Assembly: GCA_963814435.1 (NCBI GenBank)
Contig: CAWFCV010000004.1
Span: 1-64,000, forward strand
Direction of reading: 5' to 3'
DNA: 64,000 nt
Source: JAEUPI01 sp963814435
GTDB taxonomy: Bacteria; Pseudomonadota; Gammaproteobacteria; Burkholderiales; Burkholderiaceae_C
Shown piece by piece: positions 53,370 to 63,265 of the stretch (positions are counted from its first letter, which is position 1; each line of letters opens with the position of its first letter). The position numbers and the translations under genes were made by a program. A model generated the notes under the pieces. It had not been told where the DNA came from and searched no databases. It saw nothing but the letters and a program-made list of their open reading frames with translations.

Positions 53370-53795
53370 ATGAATAGCCGCCGCACACCCCGCACGCTGA
53401 CCATTTGGGGGTTGCATCTGGCCGCCGCCGTGGCGCTGCTGACCACACCGGCCGCATTCGCTGCCGCCGGCAACGCGGGACCGATGAGTGCCAAGGCGCG
53501 CCTGCAGCACGACCGCGTGGCTTGCTCGCGCATCCGCGACCAGGGCGACCGCGACGAGTGCCTCAGCGAAGCCAGCACACTGTATGCCGGCACCCAACCG
53601 TCGAACCCCAACGAAAACCCCGCTCAGCTGACGCGCAACGCGCTTCGACGCTGCGAGCCGCTGCGCGAGCCCGATCGACAGGACTGCGTGCTGCGGATGC
53701 AGGGGCGGGGCACGACCACCGGCAGCGTGGCCGCCGGTGGCATCTACCGTGAGCTGGTGACCACCGAGGTCGGCGAGCCAAGCACCCAGCCGTAG
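53370..53795 (+). CDS. Small exported hypothetical protein
   Basis: A 141-residue protein with a signal peptide (WGLHLAAAVALLTTPAAFAA). The mature part has four cysteines in spaced motifs (RVACSRIRDQGDRDECLSEA and RRCEPLREPDRQDCVLRMQG) that could form two disulphides in the periplasm. The C-terminus is Gly/Thr-rich (GRGTTTGSVAAGGIYREL). GGAAGGAA lies before the ATG at 53370, so the shorter start is preferred. The family is common in Burkholderiales but has no assigned function that I can name. Confidence 0.72.
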   Translation: MNSRRTPRTLTIWGLHLAAAVALLTTPAAFAAAGNAGPMSAKARLQHDRVACSRIRDQGDRDECLSEASTLYAGTQPSNPNENPAQLTRNALRRCEPLREPDRQDCVLRMQGRGTTTGSVAAGGIYRELVTTEVGEPSTQP

Positions 53796-53876
53796 CCGCG
53801 GCCGCCTGCGCGATGCCTCACGCCGGAGCCTGGCAGGGCGCCAACGCGGGCCAGCGTGAGCCGGCCGCTGGCGTCG

Positions 53877-54425
53877 CTACGATTTCGACGCCTCGGGCGG
53901 TGTCGTCACCACCTGTCCATCCTTGACCGGCAGCGTGGCGCCGGGCTTGAACGACGTGCGCACCGTGCCCTGCTTGCCCTCGAAGCGATACGTGACGTTG
54001 TAGCCCACCAGCTTCTGCGTCTTGTCCTGCACGGTCCTGCAGCGGCGCTCGGTGGTGGTGGTCACGTCCTTCTGCTGCATGTTCTTCTGCACCTGGTTGC
54101 CGGCATAACCGCCGGCGGCCGCGCCGACCACCGTGGCGGCTGTCTTGCCTTTGCCGCCGCCGACCGTGCTGCCCAGCAGGCCGCCCGCCACGGCGCCGAT
54201 CGCGGTGCCGGCGATGCGGTTCTGGTCCTTCACCGGCGCCTGCTTCTGCACCTGCACGTCCTCGCACTGCTCGCGCGGGGTCACCACGGTCTCGAACACC
54301 TCTTTCGCGGTCACCACCTCGGCGAACTTGGGCTTTGCCATCGTCTTGTAGGTGACGCCACCGGCGCCGAGCACCACCATCGCGATGCCGCCAACCACCA
54401 AACCCTTCATCATCGACTTGTCCAT
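53877..54425 (-). CDS. Glycine-zipper outer-membrane-associated protein
   Basis: A 182-residue protein with an N-terminal membrane anchor (MKGLVVGGIAMVVLGAGGVT). A periplasmic region follows with a glycine-zipper 2TM domain (NRIAGTAIGAVAGGLLGSTV, then ATVVGAAAGGYAGNQVQKNM; about 75-120), and a C-terminal domain with two cysteines (CRTVQDKTQKLVGYNVTYRF). The pattern is that of SlyB/17-kDa-antigen-like envelope proteins. An AGGAC before the ATG at 54425 fixes the start. Its last residues (GQVVTTPPEASKS) recur at the ends of the coiled-coil gene at 39846 and the remnant at 44015. Confidence 0.82.
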   Translation of the reverse strand: MDKSMMKGLVVGGIAMVVLGAGGVTYKTMAKPKFAEVVTAKEVFETVVTPREQCEDVQVQKQAPVKDQNRIAGTAIGAVAGGLLGSTVGGGKGKTAATVVGAAAGGYAGNQVQKNMQQKDVTTTTERRCRTVQDKTQKLVGYNVTYRFEGKQGTVRTSFKPGATLPVKDGQVVTTPPEASKS

Positions 54426-54606
54426 CAGTTTGTCCTTTCCCAACCGGCGAGATGCCTGTTACGTTCTACGGCGTGATTTTCGCTGCTCGTGAGCGGCCTC
54501 TGTATCACGCTGTTGCGAAGCAACTCCTCCCGGCACGAGGCAGCGGCTCCTGCGGTGCGGGATGCCGGGGCGGCAGAATGCGCCGATCGACGCCACCGCG
54601 CAGCAC

Positions 54607-55555
54607 GTGAACCAGCCATTCCTCATCGCCCTCGACTGGGGCACTTCCAACCTCCGCGCCAGCCTGCTCGACAACGCGGGCGCCGTGCTCGCCACGCGCA
54701 GCGCCGCGGCCGGCGTGATGGCGATCCCCGAGCGCCGCTTCGGCGAAGCGTTGCTGTCGTTGTGCGGCGACTGGCTGGCCGAGCACCCGCGCTGTGCCTG
54801 CATCGCCAGCGGCATGGTCGGCAGCCGGCAGGGCTGGATCGAGGCGCCGTATGTCGAGTGCCCTGCGGGCCTCGCCGACGCGGCCGCGCGGCTGGTGCGC
54901 GTGGCGTTCGGCGCGAGGCGAGCGCCATCAACTGCACATCGTGCCGGGCCTGCGCTGCGTGGGCGCCGACGGCCAGGTGGACGTGATGCGTGGCGAAGAG
55001 ACCCAGTTGTGGGGTGCCGGCCTGCCCGCCGGCAGCTGCGTGGTGCTGCCCGGCACCCACAGCAAGTGGGCGTGGCTGGGCGAGGGCGAGCGCGTGCTCG
55101 GCTTCCAGACGCACATGACCGGCGAGGTGTATGCGCTGCTCACGCAGCATTCGATCCTCGGCCGGTTGATGGACTTGTCGGCCGCCGCGCCGTCGGCGCC
55201 CTTCAACTCGTTCGACGACGGCGTGCGCCTGGGGCTGCAGCAGCATGCGCACCTGCTGCACACGCTGTTCGCCGCGCGCACCGCGGGGCTGATGGGGCAG
55301 CGCGCGCCGCACGAGCTGCCGGACTTTCTGTCGGGCATGCTCATCGGGGCCGAGGTGGCCAGTGCGCGCACCAGCAGCGGCAGCGCGGCGGTGGGCACCA
55401 CCGTCACGCTGCTCGGCGACGGCGCTTTGTGCGATCGTTACGCGCGGGCGCTCGGGCTGGCCAGCCTGACCGTGCGGCGCGCGCCGCACGAGGCCACCAC
55501 GCGCGGGCAGTGGCGCGTGGCGCTGGCAGCTGGGTTGACGGCCCAGGCGTCGTAA
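54607..55555 (+). CDS. dgoK: 2-dehydro-3-deoxygalactonokinase, one frameshift
   Basis: Phosphorylates 2-dehydro-3-deoxy-D-galactonate at O6 in the De Ley-Doudoroff galactonate pathway. The N-terminus is FLIALDWGTSNLRASLLDNA, then IASGMVGSRQGWIEAPYVEC. An insertion near 54915 shifts the frame, and the rest follows: LHIVPGLRCVGADGQVDVMR, GEETQLWGAGLP, VVLPGTHSKWAWL and FLSGMLIGAEVASA. Corrected length is 315 residues. It starts at GTG (54607). KDPGal aldolase (dgoA) lies 6 kb downstream on the same strand, beyond a minus-strand operon. Confidence 0.87.
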
Positions 55556-55678
55556 GGTCCGAGGGCCGCCGCCGCGCCGCCGGACGACACCTGGCGGGAA
55601 TTGCCGAGCGCGGGCGTTGCACCCACGTGATCACGGTGATCGTGTTTCTGTCGATCGCACGGCCCACGCGCAGGCACT

Positions 55679-56509
55679 TCAACGCTGTTGCTGCATCTCC
55701 CGGCTCAACCTGGCCACCATCAGCCGCGCATAGAGCCCGGGGGCCAGTCGCGATACCCACCAAGACAGGCGCGACACGCGGTCGGGCAGCAGCAGGCGGC
55801 GCTCTCTTGTCGCGGCATGGAAGATCTTGTCGGCGATCGACTCCGGGGTCGCCCGCGCACCGACGATCGACTGGGGATGGCGCGCCGGAAGGCCATGGCC
55901 ATCGAGTGCGTTCTTCTCGATGCCGGTGTCGATGAACGACGGGCACACGAGCATCACCGTCAGGCCCAGCGGTTCGACCTCGGTGCGCAGGCTGTCGAAG
56001 AAACCGTGCAATGCGTGTTTGCTGGCGGCGTAGCCGGTGCGTGCGATCAGTGGCGCAAAGCCCGCGACGCTGGAGATCGCAATGATCATGCCGCGGCGGA
56101 CGACGAGTTCGTCCAGTGCGGCATGCGTGCAGTGCAGCGCGCCGAAGAAGTTCACCGCGATGACACGGCGGATCACCGCCGTTTCTGTCTGCGCGAAGGC
56201 GCTGCGGTGCGTGATGCCGGCGTTGTTCACCAGCAGGTCGATGGCACCGAACGACCGCTTGGCCTCGGCCATGGCCTTCAGGCAGTCGTCCTCGACCGTC
56301 ACATCGCAGGCCACCACCCTCGCCGCGACACCGGATCGCTGCAGGTCGCCCAGCAACGCAGCCAGCGCCGGTGCGTCGCGATCCAGCCCGACGACCCTGG
56401 CGCCGGCCTGGCCGAAGCGCAGGCACAGGGACCGACCCAGCCCGCCGGCAGCGCCGGTGACGACAACGACCTTGCCGAAGAAGTTGCGCACGCTCAGCGC
56501 CGGCGGCAT
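55679..56509 (-). CDS. Short-chain dehydrogenase/reductase
   Basis: A classical SDR of 276 residues. The cofactor motif is VVTGAAGGLGRSLCLRFGQA, the structural motif is DLLVNNAGITH, and the catalytic Ser-Tyr-Lys set is IAISSVAGFAPLIARTGYAA followed by SKHALHGFF. The Asp/Arg after the second strand (GLDRDAPA) suggests NAD(H) preference. It is the last gene of a minus-strand operon (epimerase, BASS transporter, TPP enzyme) and is convergent with dgoK. The substrate is unknown. Confidence 0.88.
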   Translation of the reverse strand: MPPALSVRNFFGKVVVVTGAAGGLGRSLCLRFGQAGARVVGLDRDAPALAALLGDLQRSGVAARVVACDVTVEDDCLKAMAEAKRSFGAIDLLVNNAGITHRSAFAQTETAVIRRVIAVNFFGALHCTHAALDELVVRRGMIIAISSVAGFAPLIARTGYAASKHALHGFFDSLRTEVEPLGLTVMLVCPSFIDTGIEKNALDGHGLPARHPQSIVGARATPESIADKIFHAATRERRLLLPDRVSRLSWWVSRLAPGLYARLMVARLSREMQQQR

Positions 56510-56539
56510 CGGATAGAGTCCGCAGGCCGGTTCATCGGA

Positions 56540-57504
56540 CTACGCAGCGCGGGGCGCTGCCGCCTGGCGGGCCGCACGCCAGAACTCGAACGCCTCGACC
56601 GAGGTCTTGCGCGGGACATAGCCGAACTCCTCCTTGAGCCTTCTGTTGGACAGCACCGGCCGGTAGCGCAGGAAGTCCACTTGCTCCGGCCCGTACTGGG
56701 TCAGACCCGAGGCCTTCAGCACCGCCAGGGCACCCTGCAAGGCCCAGGCCGGCAGCACGCGGCAGCGCTTGCCGAGGCGTTCCGCGATCTCGTGGATCGT
56801 CAGTGCGCCGTCGCCCGCGACGTTGAAGATGCCCGTCGCGTCGGTGGACAGGGCATGCAGCATGCAGCCCACCACGTCCTGGTCCCAGATGAAGACGAAG
56901 GGGCTGTCCGAGCCCTTGATCGCCAAGCAGGCCGCGGCTTTTCGAAGAGGTCGGTGATCTGGTTCTTCACCGTCGCGCCGAGGATGGTGCCGATGCGAAA
57001 CACCACCTGCTTCAGCTCCGGGTGCTCGACGCGCCAGCGCGCCAGCATCTCCTCCACCAGCCGCTTGTGCCAGGCATAGGCGAAGGCCTGGTTGCCGCGG
57101 ATCGGCTGGTCTTCGCTGATCCAGGCCGGGTTGTCGGCGTGGTAGCCATAGGCCGCGCCGCTGGAGCTGACGATGATCTTGCGCGTCCCTGCCGCCAGGC
57201 AGGCCTTCAGCACGTTCTCGGTGCCGCCGACATCCACCGAGTATTCGAACTCGCGCTTGCTGTGCCGGCCGGGCGTGACGATCGAGGCCAGGTGCACCAC
57301 GACCTGCGGCTTGCAGCGCTCGAAGAGTTCGACGAGCGCTGGCGAGCGCACGTCGACCTGTACGTGCTCGACCCCGGCGGCCTGGCGATCCATCGGCACG
57401 TCGCGCACATCTGCGGCGACGATGCGCCCGACAGACATGCGCAGCTCGGCCAGCGCCGCGACGACCTGCGAGCCGAGGTAGCCGCCCGCGCCGGTGACCA
57501 GCAC
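56540..57504 (-). CDS. NAD-dependent epimerase/dehydratase-family protein, frameshifted
   Basis: An extended SDR. The start MLVTGAGGYLGSQVVAALAE (GTG at 57504; a GTG overlapping the previous stop is possible if another base is wrong) is followed by VVVHLASIVTPGRHSKREFE, the active-site Ser/Tyr/Lys region IIVSSSGAAYGYH and FAYAWHKRLVEEML. A one-base shift near 56930 separates the C-terminal part ACLAIKGSDSPFVFIWDQDV. Corrected length is about 322. The substrate is probably a nucleotide sugar, sugar acid or sugar-like ketone; context suggests catabolism rather than surface polysaccharide. Confidence 0.8.
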
Positions 57505-57516
57505 GCAGGTCCGCGC

Positions 57517-58432
57517 TCACGACGGCGCGGCCTGCACCGGCGGCCGGCGCGACCAGAACGTGGCGATGGTGAGGCCCGAGATGATGTGCCAGATGCCCCA
57601 CCAGGCGGTGACGATGGCCATGCCGCCGAGGCCGCCGAAGAAGTTGAAGATCAGCGCCAGCCCGAGGGCGGAGTTCTGGATGCCGACTTCGATGGAGACC
57701 GCGCGCCGGTCGCGCTCGGGCAGGCCGGCGAGGCGCGCGACGTAGTAGCCGGTGGCCAGGGCCAGCGCGTTGTGCAGGAACACGGCGATGACGACGAAGC
57801 CGACGTAGTTCAGGAAGTAGCGCCAGTTGGCCGCCAGCGCGCCGATCACGAACAGGCCGAAGACGACGAGCGACAGCGCCTGCACCGGCTTGTGCGCGCG
57901 CGCTGCGGCATGCGGGAAACCGGTGCCCGGTCCACATGCCGGCGGCCATCGGCAACCCGAGCAGCAGGAACACCGCGAGCAGCATCTCCAGCGGATCGAG
58001 CGCCACCACGGTGAGGATCTTGCTCGCCTCGGGGTGCAGGCCGCCCCAGAGCGACAGGTTCAGCGGCGTCATCACCACCGCCACCGCGGTCGAGATCGCC
58101 GTCATCGTGATCGACAACGCCGTGTTGCCTTTGGCGTAGTGGGTCAGAAAGTTGGAGATGTTGCCGCCAGGGCAGGCCGCCACCAGCATCATGCCCAGCG
58201 CGATGCTCGGTGCGGGTTTGATCGCCAGCACGAGCAGGAAGGTGAATGCGGGCAGCAGCACGAACTGCCCGATCATGCCGATGAGCACCGGCTTCGGCGA
58301 CGTCAGCACGGCGCGGAAGTCCGCGATCTTGAGGTCCAGCGCGACGCCGAACATCACCAGGCCGATGACCGCGTTCAGTGCCCACAGCGACTGCGGATTG
58401 AAGTTCAGCCGCACCAGATCCAGTTCGGTCAT
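57517..58432 (-). CDS. Bile acid:sodium symporter (BASS)-family transporter, one frameshift
   Basis: A membrane protein of about 305 residues after correction. N-terminal helices include LWALNAVIGLVMFGVALDLK. The BASS hallmark AACPGGNISNFLTHYAKGNT is present, as are NSALGLALIFNFFGGLGGMA and the C-terminal helices. The frame shifts near 57915 inside the loop after the fifth helix. BASS proteins take up organic acids (pyruvate, pantoate, bile acids) with Na+. In this operon it probably imports or exports the organic acid handled by the TPP enzyme. Confidence 0.85.
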
Positions 58433-58459
58433 GTCGATGCCCCCCGCGCCGCAGCAGCC

Positions 58460-60212
58460 TCAGCCCTTCGGCTCCTCGTGCATCTTCTTGAAGTGGATCA
58501 GCCCCGGCGCCCACATGTGCTTGACCGGATCGACATCGACATGGATCGACCGCGCACCGGCCCGACGCGAGCGCGCGCTGCAGCGCCGGCTTGAGCTGCG
58601 CCGGGTCGCAGACCCGCTCGCCGTGCGCGCCCATGGCCTGGCCGAGCTTGTCGAACTCGATCTCGCCCAGGTCGGCCTTGATCGTCTCGTCGGGGTCGAG
58701 GTGCTTGAACAGCATGGTCTTGAACGGCCGCAGCATGAACTGCTGGTTCATCTTGACCATGCCCCATTGCTTGTCGCACAGCACGATGTAGATCACCTGC
58801 GCGTGGTTGCGCACGGCGGTCTCGACCTCCTGCGAGTGGAAGCCCATCGCGCCGTCGCCGATGATGCAGCACACCGGCTTGCCGGGCCGCGCGATCGCCG
58901 CCGCCACCGCCTGCGAGGTGCCGGCGCCGAGCATGCCGAACTTGAAGGTCGAGATCACCGTGTTGGGCACGGTGACGCGGTGGTAGAACATGGCCCAGAT
59001 GGTGGCGTTGCCGCCGTCGGCCACCAGCACCGAATCCGCGGGAAACACCTCGCGGCACACCGCGCCGATGTGCGCCGGGTGCATCGGCACCGCCAGGTCC
59101 TGCAGCGCCTTGTCCCAGCCCTGCCGGTCGTCACGCATCGTCTGGCCGTAGCCGGCCACGCGCTGGCGGCGCGCGTCGAGCACGATGTCGGCGCGGCGCC
59201 GTTCCAGTTCGTCGCCGAGCAGTTCGAGAAAACGCCGCGCGTCGGCCAGGATGGCCAGGTCGGCGGGCTTGTTCAGGCCCAGCATGTCGCCGTCGATGTC
59301 GACCTGGATCGTCTGCTGCTGCGACGGGTGGCGCCAGTATGGCGGCTTGCCCCACCAGTCGGTCTCGCCCAGGCGTGTGCCGATGATCAGCGCCACGTCG
59401 GCTTCGTTGCGCACCCGGTGGTTGAGCTTGACGTGCGGCATCGTGATGGCCAGCGGCGAGGTCTCGTTCAGCACGCCGCGCGCGGCCCAGCTGGTGGTCA
59501 CCGGCGCGTGCAGCAACTCCGCCACGCGCTGCAACGCGTCGTAGGCGCCGGCATGGATGATGCCGCTGCCGGCGTGGATCATCGGTGCGCGCGCGGCGAT
59601 CAGCCACTGCGCGGCACGCGCGACCTGCTCGGCGGTGGGCGTGACCGGATCGGTGTGGCGGTACTGGTGCGGCGCCCAGAACGCGACATCGGCCTTGACC
59701 TTGGCGTTCATGATGGTTTCCGGCACGTCCACGTGCACCACGCCGGGCCGCCCCTCGTAGCTCTTGCGCAAGGCCTTGCGCACGAGTTCAGGCACGCGGT
59801 CGAACGACGAGACGGCCGCGCTCCACTTGGCGATCTTGCCGATCACGCCGGCCTGGTCGAAGCACTGGTAGCTGCCGCCGCGGTCGGGATACATGATGCT
59901 GGGCCGGCGCGCGCTGGTGATGGCCAGCACGCGGTTGCCGTCGGCCTGTTCGACCACCAGGCCGGGCAGCAGGTTGGCCACGCCCGGGCCGTTGCTGGCC
60001 ATGCACACGCCGAGCCTGCCGGTCAGCCGCGCATAGGTGCCGGCCATGTGCGCGGCGCAGGTTTCGTGGCGCGGCGTGACGATCTCGATGCCGAGCCGGT
60101 GCAACGCCGAATAGAAGCCGAAGTAGGTGCCGTCGATGATGCCGAAGACCTTCTCGACGCCCTCGTTCTGCAACATGCGGGCGATGATTTCGCCACCGGT
60201 GGTTTCTGCCAT
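58460..60212 (-). CDS. Thiamine-pyrophosphate-dependent enzyme (acetolactate-synthase-like), frameshift at end
   Basis: A TPP enzyme of about 583 residues. The N-terminal domain has the cofactor-activating Glu in RHETCAAHMAGTYARLTG and SNGPGVANLLPGLVVEQADG. The central domain includes MIHAGSGIIHAGAYDALQ. The TPP-binding domain has IIGDGAMGFHSQEVETAV followed by a DKQWGMVK motif. A base insertion near 58560 displaces the last 35 residues (RSIHVDVDPVKHMWAPGLIH). It is related to acetolactate synthase, benzoylformate decarboxylase and oxalyl-CoA decarboxylase; no small regulatory subunit is nearby, so a decarboxylase or carboligase for a 2-oxo acid is likely. Confidence 0.85.
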
Positions 60213-60320
60213 AGCGCCATCTCCCTGTTGAGGGAGTGTCAGTGCTCAGGCGCTGGCGCTTGTCGATCCAGATCAACTCAACCCGCCACCTGTGCCGCCG
60301 CACGGCCGGGTGGTGCAGCT

Positions 60321-61474
60321 TCAGTGCTTCCAGAACTCGCGCGATGCGATGCGCGCGCCCTCGGCCATCGCCGCCATCTTCGCCCACACGACGTCGGGGT
60401 CGACCGCGGCCTGGCCGACCCAGGTGCCGAAGCCGCAGTCGCTGCCGGCCATCACGTTCTCGCGGCCGACCAGCCTGGCGTAACGGCCGATGCGCTGCGC
60501 GACCAGCTCGGGGTGCTCGATGAAGTTCGATTTCGATTCGATGACGCCGGGAATCAGCAGCTTGCCCTCGGGCAGCTTCACGGTCTCGAACAGCGTCCAC
60601 TCGTGCGCATGGCGCGGGTTGGCCGCCTCGAGCGCGATCGCGCTCGGCCGCGCCGGAACACGATGTCGATCACGTCGGCCAGCGGCACGTCGCAGTGGTG
60701 CGGCCCTTCGTAGTTGCCCCAGCACAGGTGCATGCGCAGCCGCTCGGGCGGGATGTTCGCCAGCGCGTGGTTCGAGCGCCTCGACGTGCAGCTGCGCCTT
60801 CTTGCGCCATTCGGGCAGGCTCAGGTCGGCATGCTGGATGTGGCGGCCCATGCCGAGATCGGGGCAGTCGATCTGCAGCACGATGCCCGCCGCGGCGATC
60901 GTCTCGTACTCCGTGCGCATCGCCTCGGCGATCGCGAACAGGTACTGCTTCCTCGGTCGGGTAGTGCTCGTTGCGGAAGAACAGCGACACCACGCCCGGC
61001 GAGGCCGCGGTCATGAAAGCCTTCGCGCGCGTCGACCTGCGCCAGCGCGGCCTGCAGGTGCGTCGACGTCGGTCTGCGCCGCCTGCGGGTCGCGCACGCC
61101 GATCGGCCGCATTGCAGGCGGGCGTCTTGCGCCGCGAGCGGCCCGGGTCGCCGAACACGCGCTTGGCGAGGCTGGGGAAGTCCGCCAGATCCTGGTACAC
61201 GAACGTGTTGCCGGCGCCGCCGAAGCCGCTCAACCGGTCCTTGATGTAGGTGGCGTAGCTCGGCTTGCTCATCTCGCCGTCGTTGATGATGTCGACGCCG
61301 GCGCCGGCCTGCTTGCGCACGACCTCGCCGACCGCGGCGGCCACGCGCTGCGCGAGCGCGGCGGCGTCGACCGGCACGCCTTCCTCCTTGGCGTACATCA
61401 TCCGGATCAGGTCGTCGGGCCGCGGCAGGCTGCCGGTGTGCGTGGTCAGAAAGCGGTCGGTGCTGCGCTTGCAT
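60321..61474 (-). pseudogene. MetE-like (cobalamin-independent methionine synthase C-terminal) gene, multiple frameshifts
   Basis: The reconstructed protein starts RFLTTHTGSLPRPDDLIRMM and contains IINDGEMSKPSYATYIKDRL, DCPDLGMGRHIQHADLSLPE, RMHLCWGNYEGPHHCDVPLA and the C-terminal region from LLIPGVIESKSNFIEHPELV to SDCGFGTWVG. This is the UROD/MetE-like barrel with His/Cys/Cys zinc ligands. At about 384 codons it is the short stand-alone family without the MetE N-terminal half. Frames change at least five times, including just after the ATG. It is the first gene of the minus-strand operon. It may methylate a thiol or demethylate an aromatic methyl ether rather than make methionine. Confidence 0.75.
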
Positions 61475-61550
61475 GGCGATTCCTTCGCGCGAAGGATGCA
61501 TCGTACGGATAATCGGCGCTTCAGCACACCGAAGCTTCACGCGGGCCAGC

Positions 61551-62165
61551 ATGAAACCCATCGAAGGCGTGATCGCCATCCTGCGCGGCGTGCAGCCCGC
61601 CGGGGCGCTGGATGTGGCGCAGGCGTTGGTCGCCGGCGGCATCGACATCATCGAAGTGCCGCTCAATTCGCCGCAGCCGTTCGCGAGCATCGGACGGCTC
61701 GCGCGCGAGGTCAGCGCGCAGATTCGCGTCGGCGCCGGCACGGTGCTCACGGCCGCCGATGTGGACCGTGCCGCCGACGCCGGCGCCACGCTGGTGCTGG
61801 CGCCGAACTTCGACGCCGCGGTGGTGCAACGCGCCGTGCAGCGCGGCCTGTTCACGATGCCGGGCGTGGCCACGCCGAGCGAAGGCTTTGCGGCGCTGGC
61901 GGCCGGCGCGCATGGGCTGAAGCTCTTCCCCGGCGAGATGCTCGGCCCGCCGGTGATGAAAGCCTGGCGCGCGGTGTTCGCCCCGAGCACCGCGTTCTAC
62001 GCCGTCGGCGGCGTCGGCGAGCACAACATCGCGGCCTACAAGGCGGCTGGCGCGTCGGGGGTGGGCCTGGGCTCGTCGCTGTATGCGCCCGGCCTGGCAT
62101 TGGCCGAGCTGACGCGGCGGGCACGGCTGCTGGTGCGATGTTGGCGCGAGGCAGGCAACGCCTGA
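61551..62165 (+). CDS. dgoA: 2-dehydro-3-deoxy-6-phosphogalactonate aldolase (KDPG/KDPGal family)
   Basis: A 204-residue class I aldolase. Catalytic Glu E35 is in IDIIEVPLNSPQPF, the phosphate-binding region is RVGAGTVLTAADVDRAADAG, and the Schiff-base lysine K124 is in HGLKLFPGEMLGPPVMKAW. The motif ...EVPLNSP matches KDPGal rather than KDPG aldolases (which usually read EVTLRT). It forms pyruvate and glyceraldehyde-3-phosphate. DgoK at 54607 would supply its substrate. It starts at ATG 61551 and is divergent from the MetE-like gene. Confidence 0.9.
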   Translation: MKPIEGVIAILRGVQPAGALDVAQALVAGGIDIIEVPLNSPQPFASIGRLAREVSAQIRVGAGTVLTAADVDRAADAGATLVLAPNFDAAVVQRAVQRGLFTMPGVATPSEGFAALAAGAHGLKLFPGEMLGPPVMKAWRAVFAPSTAFYAVGGVGEHNIAAYKAAGASGVGLGSSLYAPGLALAELTRRARLLVRCWREAGNA

Positions 62166-62189
62166 CAACCCCCTCGCTACACTGCGCGC

Positions 62190-62489
62190 ATGAAGCGCGT
62201 GGCCATTCTCACCGTCGTGGCACTTCTGGCCTGGCAAGGCTATGGCCAGTTGCGCGCCTACATGGTGGCGTCGGCACCGGCCACGCTGCCCGGGGCCGTC
62301 GCGCCACCGCCGGCGGCCGTCGCGGGCAGCGGTGATTTTCGCTGCGACGGCCGCACCCATTGCGCGCAGATGACGTCGTGCGCCGAGGCCAGGTTCTTCA
62401 AGAGGAACTGCCCCGATGTCGATCTGGAACTCGACAAGGACGGTGATCCCTGCCCTCGGCGGTGGTGCAACGCTCCCAATTCGCCATGA
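62190..62489 (+). CDS. Excalibur-domain exported protein
   Basis: A 99-residue protein with an N-terminal signal or membrane anchor (VAILTVVALLAWQGYGQLRA) and an Ala/Pro linker. The C-terminal Excalibur domain is FRCDGRTHCAQMTSCAEARF followed by LDKDGDPCPRRWC. The domain has paired cysteines and a calcium-binding-like DxDxDG loop (DLELDKDGDPC). In beta-proteobacteria it is often fused to cold-shock domains; here it is alone and exported. The stop overlaps the start of the ChaC gene. Confidence 0.85.
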   Translation: MKRVAILTVVALLAWQGYGQLRAYMVASAPATLPGAVAPPPAAVAGSGDFRCDGRTHCAQMTSCAEARFFKRNCPDVDLELDKDGDPCPRRWCNAPNSP

Positions 62490-63265
62490 GCCTGCAGGAC
62501 GACAGCGCCAGGCAGGCTCCGGCATGGGCCTGCGACGCGTTCAGGCACCTGCCGGCGCTGCGCGGCAAGCTCAGACCCGCCGAGCAATCCGAGCTGCGCG
62601 GCACCTGGGAGCGCGTGGCCGCGTGGGACGAGCGCGCGCGCCGGCTGGGCCACCCGCCGCAGTGGCGCCTGAGCGACCAGCAGCTCGAAGACACGCGACG
62701 CGCGCTCCTTGGCGAGCACGTCCGCGCCGGGCAGGACCTGTGGGTCTACGGCTACGGCTCGCTGATGTGGGACCCGGGGTTTCACTTTGCCGAGGTGCGG
62801 CTCGCACACCTGCCCGGCTACCAGCGCCGCTTCACCTACTGGACGCACATCGCGCGCGGCACGCGCGAGCGGCCGGCGCTGATGCTGACGCTCGAGCGCG
62901 AGGCGAGTGAATGTCGCTGCACCGGGCTGGCGTTTCGCATTGCCGGCGACGTGGTCGACACCGAGTCGGCGATGCTGTGGCGGCGCGAGATGATCCGCAA
63001 CGGCTACTGCCCCGCGCTGCTGCCGGTCACCACGCCACAGGGGCCGGTCACCGCGCTGGTGTTCGCCTGCAACCACGCGCACGACGACTATGCCGGCGCG
63101 ATGACGCTCGACGAAACCGCTGCCGTCATCGCGGTGGCGGCGGGCGTCATCGGCACCAACCGCGAGTACCTCGAACAGATGGCGCGGCAGCTCGACGCGC
63201 TGGAGATCGCCGACGCCTACGTCGAGCAGTTGCTCAGGCGGGTGCGCGGCGTCTGCGGTGAGTAG
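62486..63265 (+). CDS. Gamma-glutamylcyclotransferase (ChaC-like)
   Basis: A 259-residue protein of the ChaC class. The substrate-binding YGSL motif is WVYGYGSLMWDP (about 90-101), followed by VRLAHLPGYQRRFTYWTHIA and LAFRIAGD. Then come VTALVFACNHAHDDYAG and the C-terminal helix region GTNREYLEQMARQLDAL. ChaC enzymes degrade glutathione to 5-oxoproline and Cys-Gly. An additional N-terminal region of about 85 residues precedes the core. It starts at ATG 62486, overlapping the previous stop, and its own stop directly abuts the next GTG start. Confidence 0.87.
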   Translation: MSLQDDSARQAPAWACDAFRHLPALRGKLRPAEQSELRGTWERVAAWDERARRLGHPPQWRLSDQQLEDTRRALLGEHVRAGQDLWVYGYGSLMWDPGFHFAEVRLAHLPGYQRRFTYWTHIARGTRERPALMLTLEREASECRCTGLAFRIAGDVVDTESAMLWRREMIRNGYCPALLPVTTPQGPVTALVFACNHAHDDYAGAMTLDETAAVIAVAAGVIGTNREYLEQMARQLDALEIADAYVEQLLRRVRGVCGE

